A stretch of 64,000 nt of DNA from CAIXSC01 sp046349915 (GCA_046349915.1 JAXMBL010000007.1:513362-577361), one strand, 5' to 3'; positions 52,462 through 62,514 are shown, numbered from the stretch's first letter. The notes: generated from the letters alone by a model not told the origin. A program made the numbers and translations.

Positions 52462-53907
52462 TTAGGCCATGATCTCTGAAACCACTCGACCAGAGACGTC
52501 CGTCAGGCGATAGTCGCGGCCCGCATGGCGATACGTCAGACGTTCGTGATTGAGTCCCAATAGATGAAGCACCGTGGCATGCAGGTCATGGACATGCATC
52601 TTATCCTGCACCGCGCGGAAACCGAAGTCATCCGTCGCGCCGTACGCCATGCCGCCTCGCACGCCGCCGCCCGCGAGCCACATGGTGAAGCCCCAGTGAT
52701 TATGGTCGCGACCGTCGCCACTCTCGGATGTCGACGTTCGACCAAACTCGCCGCCCCAGATCACCAACGTGTCTTCCAACATCCCTCGCTGTTTGAGATC
52801 CTTCAACAAAGCGGCCGTCGGTTGGTCGATGTCCTTGGCCAGGTTGGTGGTCGAGGCATTGTGATTACGGTGAGTGTCCCAGGGTTGACCGTTACCGTAG
52901 TAGATCTGGACGAACCGTACGCCTCGCTCCACCAGCCGTCGAGCGAGCAGGCACGAATTCGCGTAGGCGCTCGAGCCATAGAGGGCGCGCACCGCCGCGC
53001 TCTCTTGCCCCAAGTCGAACGCTTCACCCGCCGCCGTTTGCATGCGAAACGCTGTCTCCATCGCTTGGATGCGAGCTTCCAGCGCCGCGTCGCCACCCCG
53101 TTCGGCGGCGTGCTCTTCATTCAGCGAACGCAACAGGTCAAGCTGTTTACGTTGCTGGTCGAGCGACAACGTGGCGTTGCGGATGTAGGGGACCATCTTT
53201 TGCGGGTCGAGCTGACTGTGGTTGATATACGTCCCTTGGTGCTCGCCCGGCAAAAAGGCGCTCGACCACAACTCCGAAAATCGCACGGGTCGGCCCGGGC
53301 AGAGAACGACATACCCTGGGAGATCCGCGTTTTCGGCGCCTAGTCCGTACAAGAACCACGAACCCATGCTGGGACGAGTCGGGGTGATGGTCCCGTTGTT
53401 CATTTGGAACAACGCGGGCCCATGGTTGGGGTTGTCGCAATGCAGTGATCGCAGAACGCACAGGTCGTCGATGCAGCCGCCTAGGTGCGGCAAGATGTCG
53501 CTGACCGGCAAACCGCACTCACCCCGCGGCGTGAAGCCGTAGGGAACCGCCATCAATCCGCCGGTCGCATTCTCGGTGCGGAAATCGACTTCCTTGGGGC
53601 GTTGTCCCGCCAGTTGGTTCAACAAGGGCTTATGATCGAAGAAGTCGGCCTGGAATGGTCCACCATTCATGAAAAGTTGGATGACTCGCTTGGCACGCGG
53701 CGCGAAATGGGGGCCGCTTGGACGTTTCCCAGTGAGCTTGCCGGTCGCAGCGGGTGAAGATTCGCCGTTGGCGCCGAGTAGCTGTTGTTGATCCAACAGT
53801 TGAGCGAGTCCCAGCGTGCCGAGACCGCCGCCTAGTCGGGCCAGCATTTCACGCCGAGACCAACCTCCCGGAATGATTGACTGTACTGCTCGCGTTATTC
53901 CCAGCAT
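52462..53907 (-). CDS. DUF1501 family protein
   Basis: The 481-residue product starts at MLGITRAVQSIIPGG, chosen because GGGAGG lies 7 bp upstream; the open frame extends to 54084 without similarity. The signal is WSRREMLARLGGGLGTLGLA. Landmarks are FMNGGPFQADFFDHKP, GGEFGRTSTSESGDGRDHNH and MWLAGGGVRGGMAYGATDD. It diverges from the membrane-bound dehydrogenase gene, with 184 bp between. Confidence 0.88.
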   Translation of the reverse strand: MLGITRAVQSIIPGGWSRREMLARLGGGLGTLGLAQLLDQQQLLGANGESSPAATGKLTGKRPSGPHFAPRAKRVIQLFMNGGPFQADFFDHKPLLNQLAGQRPKEVDFRTENATGGLMAVPYGFTPRGECGLPVSDILPHLGGCIDDLCVLRSLHCDNPNHGPALFQMNNGTITPTRPSMGSWFLYGLGAENADLPGYVVLCPGRPVRFSELWSSAFLPGEHQGTYINHSQLDPQKMVPYIRNATLSLDQQRKQLDLLRSLNEEHAAERGGDAALEARIQAMETAFRMQTAAGEAFDLGQESAAVRALYGSSAYANSCLLARRLVERGVRFVQIYYGNGQPWDTHRNHNASTTNLAKDIDQPTAALLKDLKQRGMLEDTLVIWGGEFGRTSTSESGDGRDHNHWGFTMWLAGGGVRGGMAYGATDDFGFRAVQDKMHVHDLHATVLHLLGLNHERLTYRHAGRDYRLTDVSGRVVSEIMA

Positions 53908-54091
53908 GGCCGATCCTCCCACTCTCGGACTTAAGGAACTTCTGACTTTGCTCCATCCCAACCACGCAGTATAGCCCCGACATTGTTTCGAATTCCACCC
54001 ACGGGCCGCGCAGACTTGCCTCGAACGCCGCCATCGCTGAAGATCAAGACAAATAACCCCCCCAGCACTTCCTGGATAGCTCACGCCGCCG

Positions 54092-57000
54092 ATGACTCGT
54101 ACTCCCGCCGCCGCCGTGCCTGTTCGTCACAAGTCGACGCTTGCTTGTGCTTTTCTAGTCGCTAGCGTCGTCGTCACGGCTGCGGTCACCGCGATGTGGA
54201 TACCCGAGCCAGGGCAGGGGAGTCGCGCGACGCAGGCGGCGGAACCTGAGGTCGACCTTCCTTTGCCGCCAGCGGAAGCCGCGGCCGCCATGGCGGTCCC
54301 CGAAGGGTTTCAAGTGACTTTGTTTGCCGGCGAGCCTGACGTGCGGCAACCCATTTCGTTCTGTATCGACGATCGAGGGCGACTGTGGGTGGCGGAAGCG
54401 TTTAGTTATCCGAAGCACTCCACGACAGGCAACGACCGCATCGTGATCTTCGAGGATCAGAATGGCGACGGCAAGTTTGATCACAAGACGGTTTTCTACG
54501 ATCAACTGAATTACGTCACGGGGATTGAAGTGGGATTCGGAGGCGCCTGGGTCGTCACGCCTCCCTACATGCTGTTTATTCCCGACCGAGATGGCGATGA
54601 TCGGCCCGATGGATCGCCACAGGTGGTGCTCGATGGCTTCGGCACTCACGCTAACTCGCACAACCTCGCCAACGCTCTCGCCTGGGGACCCGATGGTTGG
54701 CTTTACGGCACCCACGGCCGTACGAATTGGTCGCTGATCGGAAAACCGGGCACGCCCGAATCGGAACGAATTCGCTTCGATGGCGGCGTCTATCGCTATC
54801 ACCCCACTCGCCAAATCTGGGAAGCCTATGCGGACGGGACGACCAATCCCTGGGGCATCGATTGGAATGATCAGGGCGAAGCCTTTGTCTGCAATTGCGT
54901 TAACCCTCATCTGTTTCACGTCATTCAAGGGGCGCATTACGAGCCGTGGCGGAATCGCGAATCGAGCCGTTATGCCTACGAGCGGATTGCCAGTATCGCC
55001 GATCATCTCCACTTCGTGGGAGAAGCCAACGTGCGCGATGGGTTAGGTTCGAGCGAAGAGGATGAAGCGGGCGGAGGACATGCTCACTGCGGCACGATGG
55101 TCTATCTCGGAGACAATTGGCCCGCCTCCCTGCGCAACTCGATCTTCATGCACAACATCCACGGGAAACGCATCAACAACGACATCCCGCGCCGCGCCGG
55201 TTCCGGCTACGTTGCCACTCACGGCAAAGATCTCGTGCGGTCGCGCGATCCGTGGTTCATGGGAGTCTTACTCGCGTACGGCCCTGATGGCGGCGTCTAT
55301 TTGCTCGATTGGTCCGACACCGGCGAATGCCACAGCGTGCGAAATACTCGCAAACACACCGGACGAATTTTCAAAATCGTCTACCGCAAAGATGACGCGA
55401 CTAAGTCGCCTTCAGTCGAACGACCCAAAGACGTCAGCCGACTGGACGATGCTCAACTCGTGGAACTTCATCTCCATCCCAACGATTGGTTTGTTCGACA
55501 TGCTCGTCGAGTGTTGCAAGAGCGACAGGCGGCGGGACGCGATTTGACCGAAGTTCATCGCCGCCTCAAGCAACTCTTCCAAGAACATCCCGACGAGAGC
55601 CGCAAGCTGCGAGCCTACTGGACGCTGCACGCCACGGCTGGGGTCGACGATACGTTTTCGCTCCAGCAATTGGGACATGCAAGCGAATACGTACGCGGTT
55701 GGGCCATCCGGTTCTTGTGTGAAGACCGACAGCCGCCCGCCGAGGCGCTCGACCGATTTCGCCAACTGGCTGCCAGCGATTCATCTTCGCATGTCCGTCT
55801 GCAAATCGCCTCGGCGCTGCAACGACTCCCTAGCAACTCGCGATGGCCCATGGCCGAAGCCTTGATCGCTCACGCCGAGGACGCTGGGGATCAGAATCTG
55901 CCACTCATGAATTGGTACGCGATTGAACCGCTTGTCGAAAACAATCTCGAGCGGTTCGTGAATCTCGCAAAGATCGCTCGCCAGCCCTTGGTCATACGTC
56001 ATATCGCGCGACGATCAGCGTCATTGATCGACAATACGGACGCCTTGGAACAACTCGTCAAACTATCGCCGCAATTGGAACCCAACTCGCAACGCGATTT
56101 GCTCGACGGTGTGCTCGTCGGGCTGGAAGGGCGGCGGCGAGTGAAACGGCCGAACGGTTGGAGTGGTGCGTACGCCAAATTGCGCACGTCGGAGCTCGAG
56201 TCGGTACGGGAAGACTCGCTCGAATTGGCGCTCCTCTTTGACGATCCAACGGCACTCGCTGAACTTCGTCAGCAAGCGACCTCGAATACCGTGCCCGTCG
56301 ACTTGCGTCGGCGAGCAGTGCGTTCTCTGGTAGCCAAGAAATCCGAGGGCGTCGCTGTCATGCTGTTGGACTTGATCGCCGACGCCGATCTGCGCACCGA
56401 GGCGGTGCGGGGACTGGCCGAGTTTGATCATCCCGATACGGTGACGACGCTTCTGGAGCACTATGTCAAGTTTGATCCAGCGACGAAGCAAGATGCCCTG
56501 CAAACGCTCGCCTCGCGACCGGCCTGGGCGCACCGACTGTTGGATGAGTTAGAGTCGAAGCGAATTGCTCGCGGGGAAATCACCGCTTACACCGCTCGGC
56601 AACTCGACAATCTCAAGGACGCGAAACTCGCGGCGCGAGTGAGAGCGTTGTGGGGTGAGTTGCGGACCACGCCCGCGGACAAAGCTCGAGCGATTGCTGA
56701 TTTCAAAAAGCGATTGACGCCGCAGGTGATTCGCGGCGGGGATCGAGCGGCCGGGCGAATCGTGTTTCAAGCAAACTGCGCCAATTGCCATAAGTTGTTC
56801 GATGCGGGAGGCGCGATCGGTCCCGAATTGACCGGGGCGCAGCGGTTCAATCTAGATTACTTGCTCGAAAATTTGATCGACCCCAGCGCATTGGTCGCGA
56901 AAGACTTTCAGATGCAGGTGATCGAGACCGAAGCTGGTCGAGTTGTGACGGGATTGGTTGTCGACGAAACGCCTGCTTCGATCACCGTGCAGACACTCAA

Positions 57001-57166
57001 TGAAAAACTGGTGATTCCTCGCGGTGAAATCGCGGGACGCACGAATTCGCCCCTCTCGTTGATGCCCGAAGGGGTCTTGCAGAAGCTGTCGATCGAACAA
57101 GCACGCGACCTGATCGCCTACTTGAGCGGACAAGGCCAAGTTCCCCTGCCAGCCGCCGCGCCGTAG
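54092..57166 (+). CDS. PVC-type membrane-bound dehydrogenase with heme domain
   Basis: The 1024-residue protein has an N-terminal anchor or signal (LACAFLVASVVVTAAVTAMW). A beta-propeller dehydrogenase-like domain follows (about 65-435; PEGFQVTLFAGEPDVRQP, WGPDGWLYGTHGRTN, GPDGGVYLLDWSDTGECH). A HEAT-like helical region comes next (about 450-850). A C-terminal cytochrome domain has CANCH near 895-899. This is the planctomycete-verrucomicrobial dehydrogenase/heme arrangement, and the substrate is unknown. A palindromic repeat begins 10 bp after the stop. Confidence 0.85.
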   Translation: MTRTPAAAVPVRHKSTLACAFLVASVVVTAAVTAMWIPEPGQGSRATQAAEPEVDLPLPPAEAAAAMAVPEGFQVTLFAGEPDVRQPISFCIDDRGRLWVAEAFSYPKHSTTGNDRIVIFEDQNGDGKFDHKTVFYDQLNYVTGIEVGFGGAWVVTPPYMLFIPDRDGDDRPDGSPQVVLDGFGTHANSHNLANALAWGPDGWLYGTHGRTNWSLIGKPGTPESERIRFDGGVYRYHPTRQIWEAYADGTTNPWGIDWNDQGEAFVCNCVNPHLFHVIQGAHYEPWRNRESSRYAYERIASIADHLHFVGEANVRDGLGSSEEDEAGGGHAHCGTMVYLGDNWPASLRNSIFMHNIHGKRINNDIPRRAGSGYVATHGKDLVRSRDPWFMGVLLAYGPDGGVYLLDWSDTGECHSVRNTRKHTGRIFKIVYRKDDATKSPSVERPKDVSRLDDAQLVELHLHPNDWFVRHARRVLQERQAAGRDLTEVHRRLKQLFQEHPDESRKLRAYWTLHATAGVDDTFSLQQLGHASEYVRGWAIRFLCEDRQPPAEALDRFRQLAASDSSSHVRLQIASALQRLPSNSRWPMAEALIAHAEDAGDQNLPLMNWYAIEPLVENNLERFVNLAKIARQPLVIRHIARRSASLIDNTDALEQLVKLSPQLEPNSQRDLLDGVLVGLEGRRRVKRPNGWSGAYAKLRTSELESVREDSLELALLFDDPTALAELRQQATSNTVPVDLRRRAVRSLVAKKSEGVAVMLLDLIADADLRTEAVRGLAEFDHPDTVTTLLEHYVKFDPATKQDALQTLASRPAWAHRLLDELESKRIARGEITAYTARQLDNLKDAKLAARVRALWGELRTTPADKARAIADFKKRLTPQVIRGGDRAAGRIVFQANCANCHKLFDAGGAIGPELTGAQRFNLDYLLENLIDPSALVAKDFQMQVIETEAGRVVTGLVVDETPASITVQTLNEKLVIPRGEIAGRTNSPLSLMPEGVLQKLSIEQARDLIAYLSGQGQVPLPAAAP

Positions 57167-57175
57167 GTGAACTTG

Positions 57176-57264
57176 TACGACGGACTTCCAGTCCGTCGAA
57201 ATTCAACGTGACTCACCATCCCACTCCCCATCCACCTCAATCGACGGACTAGAAGTCCGTCGTA
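57176..57264. repeat. Two dispersed palindromes after the dehydrogenase gene
   Basis: Copies lie at 57176-57199 (GACGGACTTCCAGTCCGTC) and 57241-57264 (GACGGACTAGAAGTCCGTC). A half copy (CCAAGTCCGTCGG) follows at about 57277. They fill the gap between two convergent genes, a position suited to transcription termination. Confidence 0.87.
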
Positions 57265-57325
57265 CCAGTGAGTGCCAAGTCCGTCGGCTAGCCCGCATCA
57301 CCCTATCAACCATCAAGCAACCTAT

Positions 57326-58210
57326 TCACTTGCGTCGAAAGAACGCCAGCGACACTCCACCTAGAATCAACGCTGCGGACAAGAACAGCCTGGGAGTAAC
57401 CGTTTCGGCCAGTAACACCACGCCGCCGACGGCGGTTAGCACGGGCACTGCCAACTGAACCAAGGCGGCACGGGTGGATGCCAGCCCTCGCAGCGCGTAG
57501 TACCAGATAACATACCCTATGGCCGAAGTGAGTCCCCCGGAAGCCATGGCGAGCATCCAGCCGCGACGGTCGGCATGCCAATTTGCTTCAAACGGGAGAT
57601 TGATCCAATTGGCTGAGAGAGGAACAGCAACCAGGGGCAGGGCGAACGCGGCGGCTCGCACGAAATTTCCCGTTGTGGCCGCGATCGGGTCCGGCGATCC
57701 TCGCCCCAACAGCGAGTAGGCGCCCCAAGCGGCGCCCGCCAGGACCATGAGGGCGGCGCTCATGAGTGGAGGTGCTGCCAGTCCCGGAAATACGAGAACC
57801 ACCAATCCCGTCGACGCAGTGAGGATCGCGATCCATTCGGCAATGCTCGGGCGGTCGCCACGCGACATCCCCCAGGCGATCATGGAAACCTGGACCGAAC
57901 CAAACAGCAGCAGGGCGCCGGTTCCCGCGCTTAATCCGTTATAGGCATAGGAGAACGCGGCGGCGTAGGCGAACAGGGCCAATGCCGCCCGCCATGATCC
58001 ACCCCAACCAAACCTTCCCAACGACTTCCAACGCACCAAGGCGATCAACAGCAAAACGATGCCGCCAGTGACCAGTCGGACCGCGGTAAAGCTAGCCGCA
58101 TCGATCGACTGGGGACGCAAGGCTAGGCGGCAGAGCAACGAATTGCCGGCGAACGAAGTGAGTGCCAGCAGCGTGGCGCCGACTGTGAGCAGCGTTTTCC
58201 GAGGGGCCAT
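57326..58210 (-). CDS. EamA/DMT-family transporter
   Basis: The product is 294 residues from ATG 58210; a TTG at 58240 would add ten residues. About ten hydrophobic helices form two EamA repeats (first: LLTVGATLLALTSFAGNSLL to GLVVLVFPGL; second: ALMVLAGAAWGAYSLLGRG to LILGGVSLAFF). DMT transporters export or import small metabolites such as amino acids or nucleosides; the substrate cannot be predicted. It converges with the dehydrogenase gene. Confidence 0.87.
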   Translation of the reverse strand: MAPRKTLLTVGATLLALTSFAGNSLLCRLALRPQSIDAASFTAVRLVTGGIVLLLIALVRWKSLGRFGWGGSWRAALALFAYAAAFSYAYNGLSAGTGALLLFGSVQVSMIAWGMSRGDRPSIAEWIAILTASTGLVVLVFPGLAAPPLMSAALMVLAGAAWGAYSLLGRGSPDPIAATTGNFVRAAAFALPLVAVPLSANWINLPFEANWHADRRGWMLAMASGGLTSAIGYVIWYYALRGLASTRAALVQLAVPVLTAVGGVVLLAETVTPRLFLSAALILGGVSLAFFRRK

Positions 58211-58263
58211 GTTCTCAAGTGTATTGCGGGTCTCCGCCAATCGCTAGGCTGCCGGATGAAGCA

Positions 58264-59565
58264 CTAATTCCCGCAGCCACTGAACACCGGCTCGCGTGCA
58301 ACGTTTTTCTTCGGCCCCAGCATCGAGGTGAAGTAGGTCGCGACACAGGCGTCGATGATCTTGGTGGTGAGTTGTCGTGGTTCGTCCAAGAATCGGCAGC
58401 GAGCGTCCATTAAACTCACGAGATCGAACGGATGGCAGAAGCGAATTGCTCGCCCCGTATCCCGGAAGTGTCGCTGCAACAGGTATTCGGCCGCATCAGG
58501 ATTGTAAGCAATCACGAATCCGTCACAGGCCTCCTTCAGCAAGTAAATGAACTCATCTTCGCGCGGGCTTGGCACATTGATCTTATACGGTATGCGGCGC
58601 AAGAACGCTTCGTCCACCAGCTCTTCGGGGTCCAGATTCGTGGAGAAGAGCGTCAATTGTTCAAACGGCACTTCGACCGTACGACCATTGGGAAGCGTCA
58701 ACACATCGAAGCGACGGTCGAGCGGCATAATCCAGCGATTGAGCAACGCGTGCGGCTCGACTCGCTGACGACCGAAGTCGTCGATGACCATCGCGCCGCA
58801 GTTTGCCTTCACTTGAATCGGCGCTTCGCACACTCCGCGCGACGTCTCGACCACTTCCAGTCGATCGAGCGTTAGTTCGCCGCCCACGACGATCGAGGGG
58901 CGACGGACGGCGACCCACCGACGATCCACCTGCCGCAGCATGCTTTCGTCTTTCACTTCGACCAGCTTGTGGTAACGCGAGTCGTAGATGCGCATGACAT
59001 GTCGACCGACATCAACCGCTTTGGGAATCCAGATGTGGTCGGTGTACGCGTTCATCACGCGTTCCGCGATACTCGTCTTGCCGTTACCTGGCGCTCCATA
59101 CAAGAAGACGCTTCGGCCGGCTGTGAGGGCGAGTCCGAGTTTTTCGAAGACGCCGGGATCCACCATCAGGTCGGACAGAGCTTCGTTCAGTGCGTCGGCG
59201 GAAGGCTGGCAGTTGTCGAGCGACTGAAGTTGTACGCTCTTCGCGTAAACGTCGAACGGAACGGGCGAGGCGCCCGCGTACATCGACTCGTCCAAATGCT
59301 CGCGAGCTCGTTTCGCGCCATCTTCGAGAATGGTGTAGACGAAGTCGCCGAATCCCGAGGCGCCGCGGAAATCGATCAGTCGCTCTTTCTTGAGTTCACC
59401 CAGCACGGGTTCAACAATTTGAAACGGCAAGCAAAGGTGCTTGCTGATTTCGTGCCCCGAGGCGGTGCGGCGGTGGAATAAGTGCTTCAGGATCAGGGAT
59501 TGGAGATCCCACAGGGTATGGCCAGCTTCCGCTAAGGTTGTGGGAATCTGTGGAAAGAATGTCAT
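58264..59565 (-). CDS. AAA ATPase with N-terminal winged helix
   Basis: The 433-residue protein has an N-terminal winged-helix-like region (residues 10-90; ILKHLFHRRTASGHEISKHL) and an AAA ATPase domain. Walker A is GAPGNGKTS (157-165), Walker B is GAMVIDDFGRQ (257-267), and a sensor-1 region is LTLFSTNLDPEEL. It is cytoplasmic. Similar proteins occur in planctomycetes near secretion or pilus genes, but none are here. Function is unassigned. The gene stands alone between the transporter and ABC-2 genes. Confidence 0.75.
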   Translation of the reverse strand: MTFFPQIPTTLAEAGHTLWDLQSLILKHLFHRRTASGHEISKHLCLPFQIVEPVLGELKKERLIDFRGASGFGDFVYTILEDGAKRAREHLDESMYAGASPVPFDVYAKSVQLQSLDNCQPSADALNEALSDLMVDPGVFEKLGLALTAGRSVFLYGAPGNGKTSIAERVMNAYTDHIWIPKAVDVGRHVMRIYDSRYHKLVEVKDESMLRQVDRRWVAVRRPSIVVGGELTLDRLEVVETSRGVCEAPIQVKANCGAMVIDDFGRQRVEPHALLNRWIMPLDRRFDVLTLPNGRTVEVPFEQLTLFSTNLDPEELVDEAFLRRIPYKINVPSPREDEFIYLLKEACDGFVIAYNPDAAEYLLQRHFRDTGRAIRFCHPFDLVSLMDARCRFLDEPRQLTTKIIDACVATYFTSMLGPKKNVAREPVFSGCGN

Positions 59566-59608
59566 GAGCGAACCTTCGGTTGGAGCGAAAGTGAATGGAC
59601 GCTCCCCG

Positions 59609-61768
59609 TCATTCGGCCCGACTCTCCTCTGCGGGCGGAAGCTCGCGAGAACCCCAGGCCACTAGGACGATCCCAATGACGATCGCACCCGCCGACGCGG
59701 CCAACCACCCCAGGGGTAAATGGGTTGCGGCGGTGGCGGTGAGCGGTAGGTCGGCCAATTGTTCTCGGTAGCGAGTCATGACGAGGAGGGTGGAGTTATG
59801 GCAGACATGCAGAACCGCTCCCGGCCAGATGCTGCCCCCTCGAATCCTCACCCAACCCAACAATAGCCCAAGAATCGTACTGGGGACGATTCGCTCCGGC
59901 GCCGCTCCCCCCGCAAGTACGATGTGAAAAATCCCGAACGCGATCGCCGTGGCGATGACCGTGCCGGCGCCTCCCAGCGATCGCCGCAGGCCCGCGAAGA
60001 AATATCCCCGAAAAAACAGCTCTTCACACACACCCGGAATCACTCCCATGGCGAGCACGATCAGAGGGAGTGGGACGGCTGCCCAGGCGGCAAGTAATTT
60101 CTCCACCACGGCTTTTTTTTCTTCGTCGATCGCTTCAATGCCCAGGTTCTGCGTCGCCAGGATCGCTTCATAGACCCAAGGCCAGGTTCCAAAACCGAGA
60201 ATGACTCCTCCTAGGAGCACTGTCGGGCGAGGCGCCTTCAATGCCCAGGTCAGTCGCCCGTCCACTCGCCGCCACCAGCCAGCGATCGCTGGCACGGCGC
60301 CGAACAGGAGAAGCGTCAAGCAGCCCGCGGCGATCAGGCGAGCGGCGGGGAATTCGTCAAACAGTCGGCCGAGCACTCCCGAGGCGAAAAAGTTCAGGGG
60401 GAACAAGGCGGCTAATACCACCACCGCGGCGGTCATGGACGGCGTCAGCGAACGCTCGTCGGACCGCCGAGTCCACTCGCCCCAGCCGCCCCGGCTGCCG
60501 ACCGCTACCGCGTCCGTGCCAAACCACTGAGCGGCCACGGCCAGGGCGCTCAATGTGTAGAGGAATGTGGAAAGGAGCGCCCCGCAGGCCGGCAGAGCTT
60601 CCGCGGTTCCTTCGAACATTTCGCGAGCGAGCAGCAGCATGTTTAGGAGCGGAGCGACCGACGTCCAGCCTTCGAGTCGCCAACCGGGCAAGAGGATGAC
60701 GAGCCCTGGCGCGAGCGACATGAGCATCAGCGGAATCAAGTAGGCCTGCGCTTCCTTGAAGCTCCGAGCCGCACTGGTGATCGCCAGCAGCACCGCTGAA
60801 TAGAACATGCCGAAGACGACCAAGACGAGCAGCAGCTTTGCTACCAAGCTGAACGTCAGGCCAGACTCGCCGAACAATTGTGCGTCGAGTCGCAAGGAGA
60901 AGACGGTAGCGGCCATGGCCAGCAGGTTCATCAGCCCGGTCAGTAGAGTGACGACCAGCACGGCCACGTACTTGGCTAGCAAGAGACGGACGCGTGGGAC
61001 CGGCAATGCGAACAATGTTTCCAAGGTGTCGCGCTCTCGCTCGCCTGCCGTCAAGTCGATCGCGGGATAGACGCCGCCAGTGACCGTCATTAGCAAGAGG
61101 ACCAGCGGGAGAAGGCTGACGAGTCCCATGGAACGAGTTGCTGTGCCGGCGACCGCCGACAGTGTGAATTCCACCGGAACTTGCCGCGGTCCATCTGCAT
61201 TTTGAGAACGCTCTCGCAGGAATTCCGTGTTGAAACGCAACAGCCGTCGTTCCACGAGTCGTAGGGCCGATACGCTGGCGGGGGAATCGGGCGAGTGGAT
61301 CAAGGAGACCCGCACACTTGCTGTTGTATCATTTGCGGACTCCGTAAAAAACACGCGTGCGGCGAGGTCTACGTCGCCAGCGAGCAACGGTTGACTCAAA
61401 TCGGTGGACGCGCCGCGGTCGTCGAGTAGTAGCTCGATACGGGGCGGTTCATTTTTGGAGACTGGGGTCTGTGAAGAGATTGGTTGAATGGTGGGCTCGA
61501 GTCGTTCGCCGATGGCGAGTGCCTCGGCCAGCCAGGTTCCCTCTTTCGTGGATGCGACGACGAGTCGGATCGAGGGGGAAGAACCGGGGGCGCCTTTGGT
61601 CGGCGTGGCGACAAGGCGAAAGACGAGCCCGAGCATTGGGTATAGCAAGAGCGGCATGGCGAGCAATGTGACGATCGTGCGTCGATCGCGCAGTGTTTCG
61701 CGCAGCTCTTTACGGATGAAGATGCCTTGACCCGCCCACCAAGACGTTGCGTTGCGAGAGTCCGTCAT
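59609..61768 (-). CDS. ABC-2 permease fused to CPBP intramembrane protease
   Basis: The 719-residue product starts at MTDSRNATSWWAGQG, whose ATG overlaps the upstream ATPase gene stop. The N-terminal part is a NatB-like ABC-2 permease (KELRETLRDRRTIVTLLAMP, a large extracytoplasmic loop, then six helices). The C-terminal part (about 520-700) is a CPBP/CAAX-type protease: CEELFFRGYF with the EExxxR motif, FGIFHIV with FxxxH, and LHVCHNSTLL with HxxxN. All three protease motifs are intact. Fusing exporter and protease suggests export coupled to cleavage of a peptide or membrane protein, which is inference. Confidence 0.85.
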   Translation of the reverse strand: MTDSRNATSWWAGQGIFIRKELRETLRDRRTIVTLLAMPLLLYPMLGLVFRLVATPTKGAPGSSPSIRLVVASTKEGTWLAEALAIGERLEPTIQPISSQTPVSKNEPPRIELLLDDRGASTDLSQPLLAGDVDLAARVFFTESANDTTASVRVSLIHSPDSPASVSALRLVERRLLRFNTEFLRERSQNADGPRQVPVEFTLSAVAGTATRSMGLVSLLPLVLLLMTVTGGVYPAIDLTAGERERDTLETLFALPVPRVRLLLAKYVAVLVVTLLTGLMNLLAMAATVFSLRLDAQLFGESGLTFSLVAKLLLVLVVFGMFYSAVLLAITSAARSFKEAQAYLIPLMLMSLAPGLVILLPGWRLEGWTSVAPLLNMLLLAREMFEGTAEALPACGALLSTFLYTLSALAVAAQWFGTDAVAVGSRGGWGEWTRRSDERSLTPSMTAAVVVLAALFPLNFFASGVLGRLFDEFPAARLIAAGCLTLLLFGAVPAIAGWWRRVDGRLTWALKAPRPTVLLGGVILGFGTWPWVYEAILATQNLGIEAIDEEKKAVVEKLLAAWAAVPLPLIVLAMGVIPGVCEELFFRGYFFAGLRRSLGGAGTVIATAIAFGIFHIVLAGGAAPERIVPSTILGLLLGWVRIRGGSIWPGAVLHVCHNSTLLVMTRYREQLADLPLTATAATHLPLGWLAASAGAIVIGIVLVAWGSRELPPAEESRAE

Positions 61769-62514
61769 GCGGGTTGCTCGGAGGCTGGAGAATGAAGCAA
61801 GTCGAGGAACATTTCCACGAGGGTGGTTCGCTGAGTCTGAAGTCGGAGGTCGGCGAGCGTCCCTTCGTAGCGCAAGCGACCTCGATGGAGCAGGCCGAAG
61901 CGGTCGCATAGTCGCTCGGCTTCATCTAATTGGTGAGTGCTGACGATGATCGCTTTGCCGGCGGCCCGCAGATGTCGCACGAATTCAAATACAACTTCAG
62001 CGCCGACGACGTCGAGTCCGCGAGTGGGTTCGTCCAGGAGGACGACGGGTGGGTCGTGGACGAGGGAGCGAGCGAGTGTGACTCGCTGTTTTTGACCCGT
62101 GCTAAGTGTGGCGGAGCGGCGGTCGAGAAACCCGCCGAGGTCCATGCGCTCGGCGAGTTCTCGGATGCGTTCGTTGGCGACTGCGGGCGGGAGTCCGTAG
62201 CCCGCCGCGAAGTACTCGAGGATTTCACGCGGCGTGAGCCATTGGTAGAGCCCCGCGCTGGCGGACACGAGTCCGATGTGTCGTTTGATTTGATCGGGGT
62301 GTTCGGAGACGCGAAACCCCAGGATTTCAACATCGCCCGCGGAGGGAGCGAGCAGCCCGAGGATCATGCGTAGAGTCGTAGTTTTGCCCGCGCCATTGGG
62401 GCCGAGCAAACCGTAGACTTCACCCGGCTGGACGACGAGTGATACATCGTCGACCGCCGTGATGCGACCCTCGAAGGTCGAAAAAGTTCGCGTGAGGTGC
62501 CGCAAGGAGATCAT
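61765..62514 (-). CDS. ABC transporter ATP-binding protein (NatA-like)
   Basis: The 249-residue product starts at MISLRHLTRTFSTFEG (a TTG start 12 bp upstream is possible). It has Walker A GPNGAGKTTT, signature LSTGQKQRVTLARSL, Walker B VVLLDEPTRGLD and H-loop VSTHQLDEAE. It is the ATPase for the downstream fused permease-protease, with a 4-bp ATGA overlap. The set matches Na+ or drug exporter pairs such as NatAB. Confidence 0.93.
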   Translation of the reverse strand: MISLRHLTRTFSTFEGRITAVDDVSLVVQPGEVYGLLGPNGAGKTTTLRMILGLLAPSAGDVEILGFRVSEHPDQIKRHIGLVSASAGLYQWLTPREILEYFAAGYGLPPAVANERIRELAERMDLGGFLDRRSATLSTGQKQRVTLARSLVHDPPVVLLDEPTRGLDVVGAEVVFEFVRHLRAAGKAIIVSTHQLDEAERLCDRFGLLHRGRLRYEGTLADLRLQTQRTTLVEMFLDLLHSPASEQPA

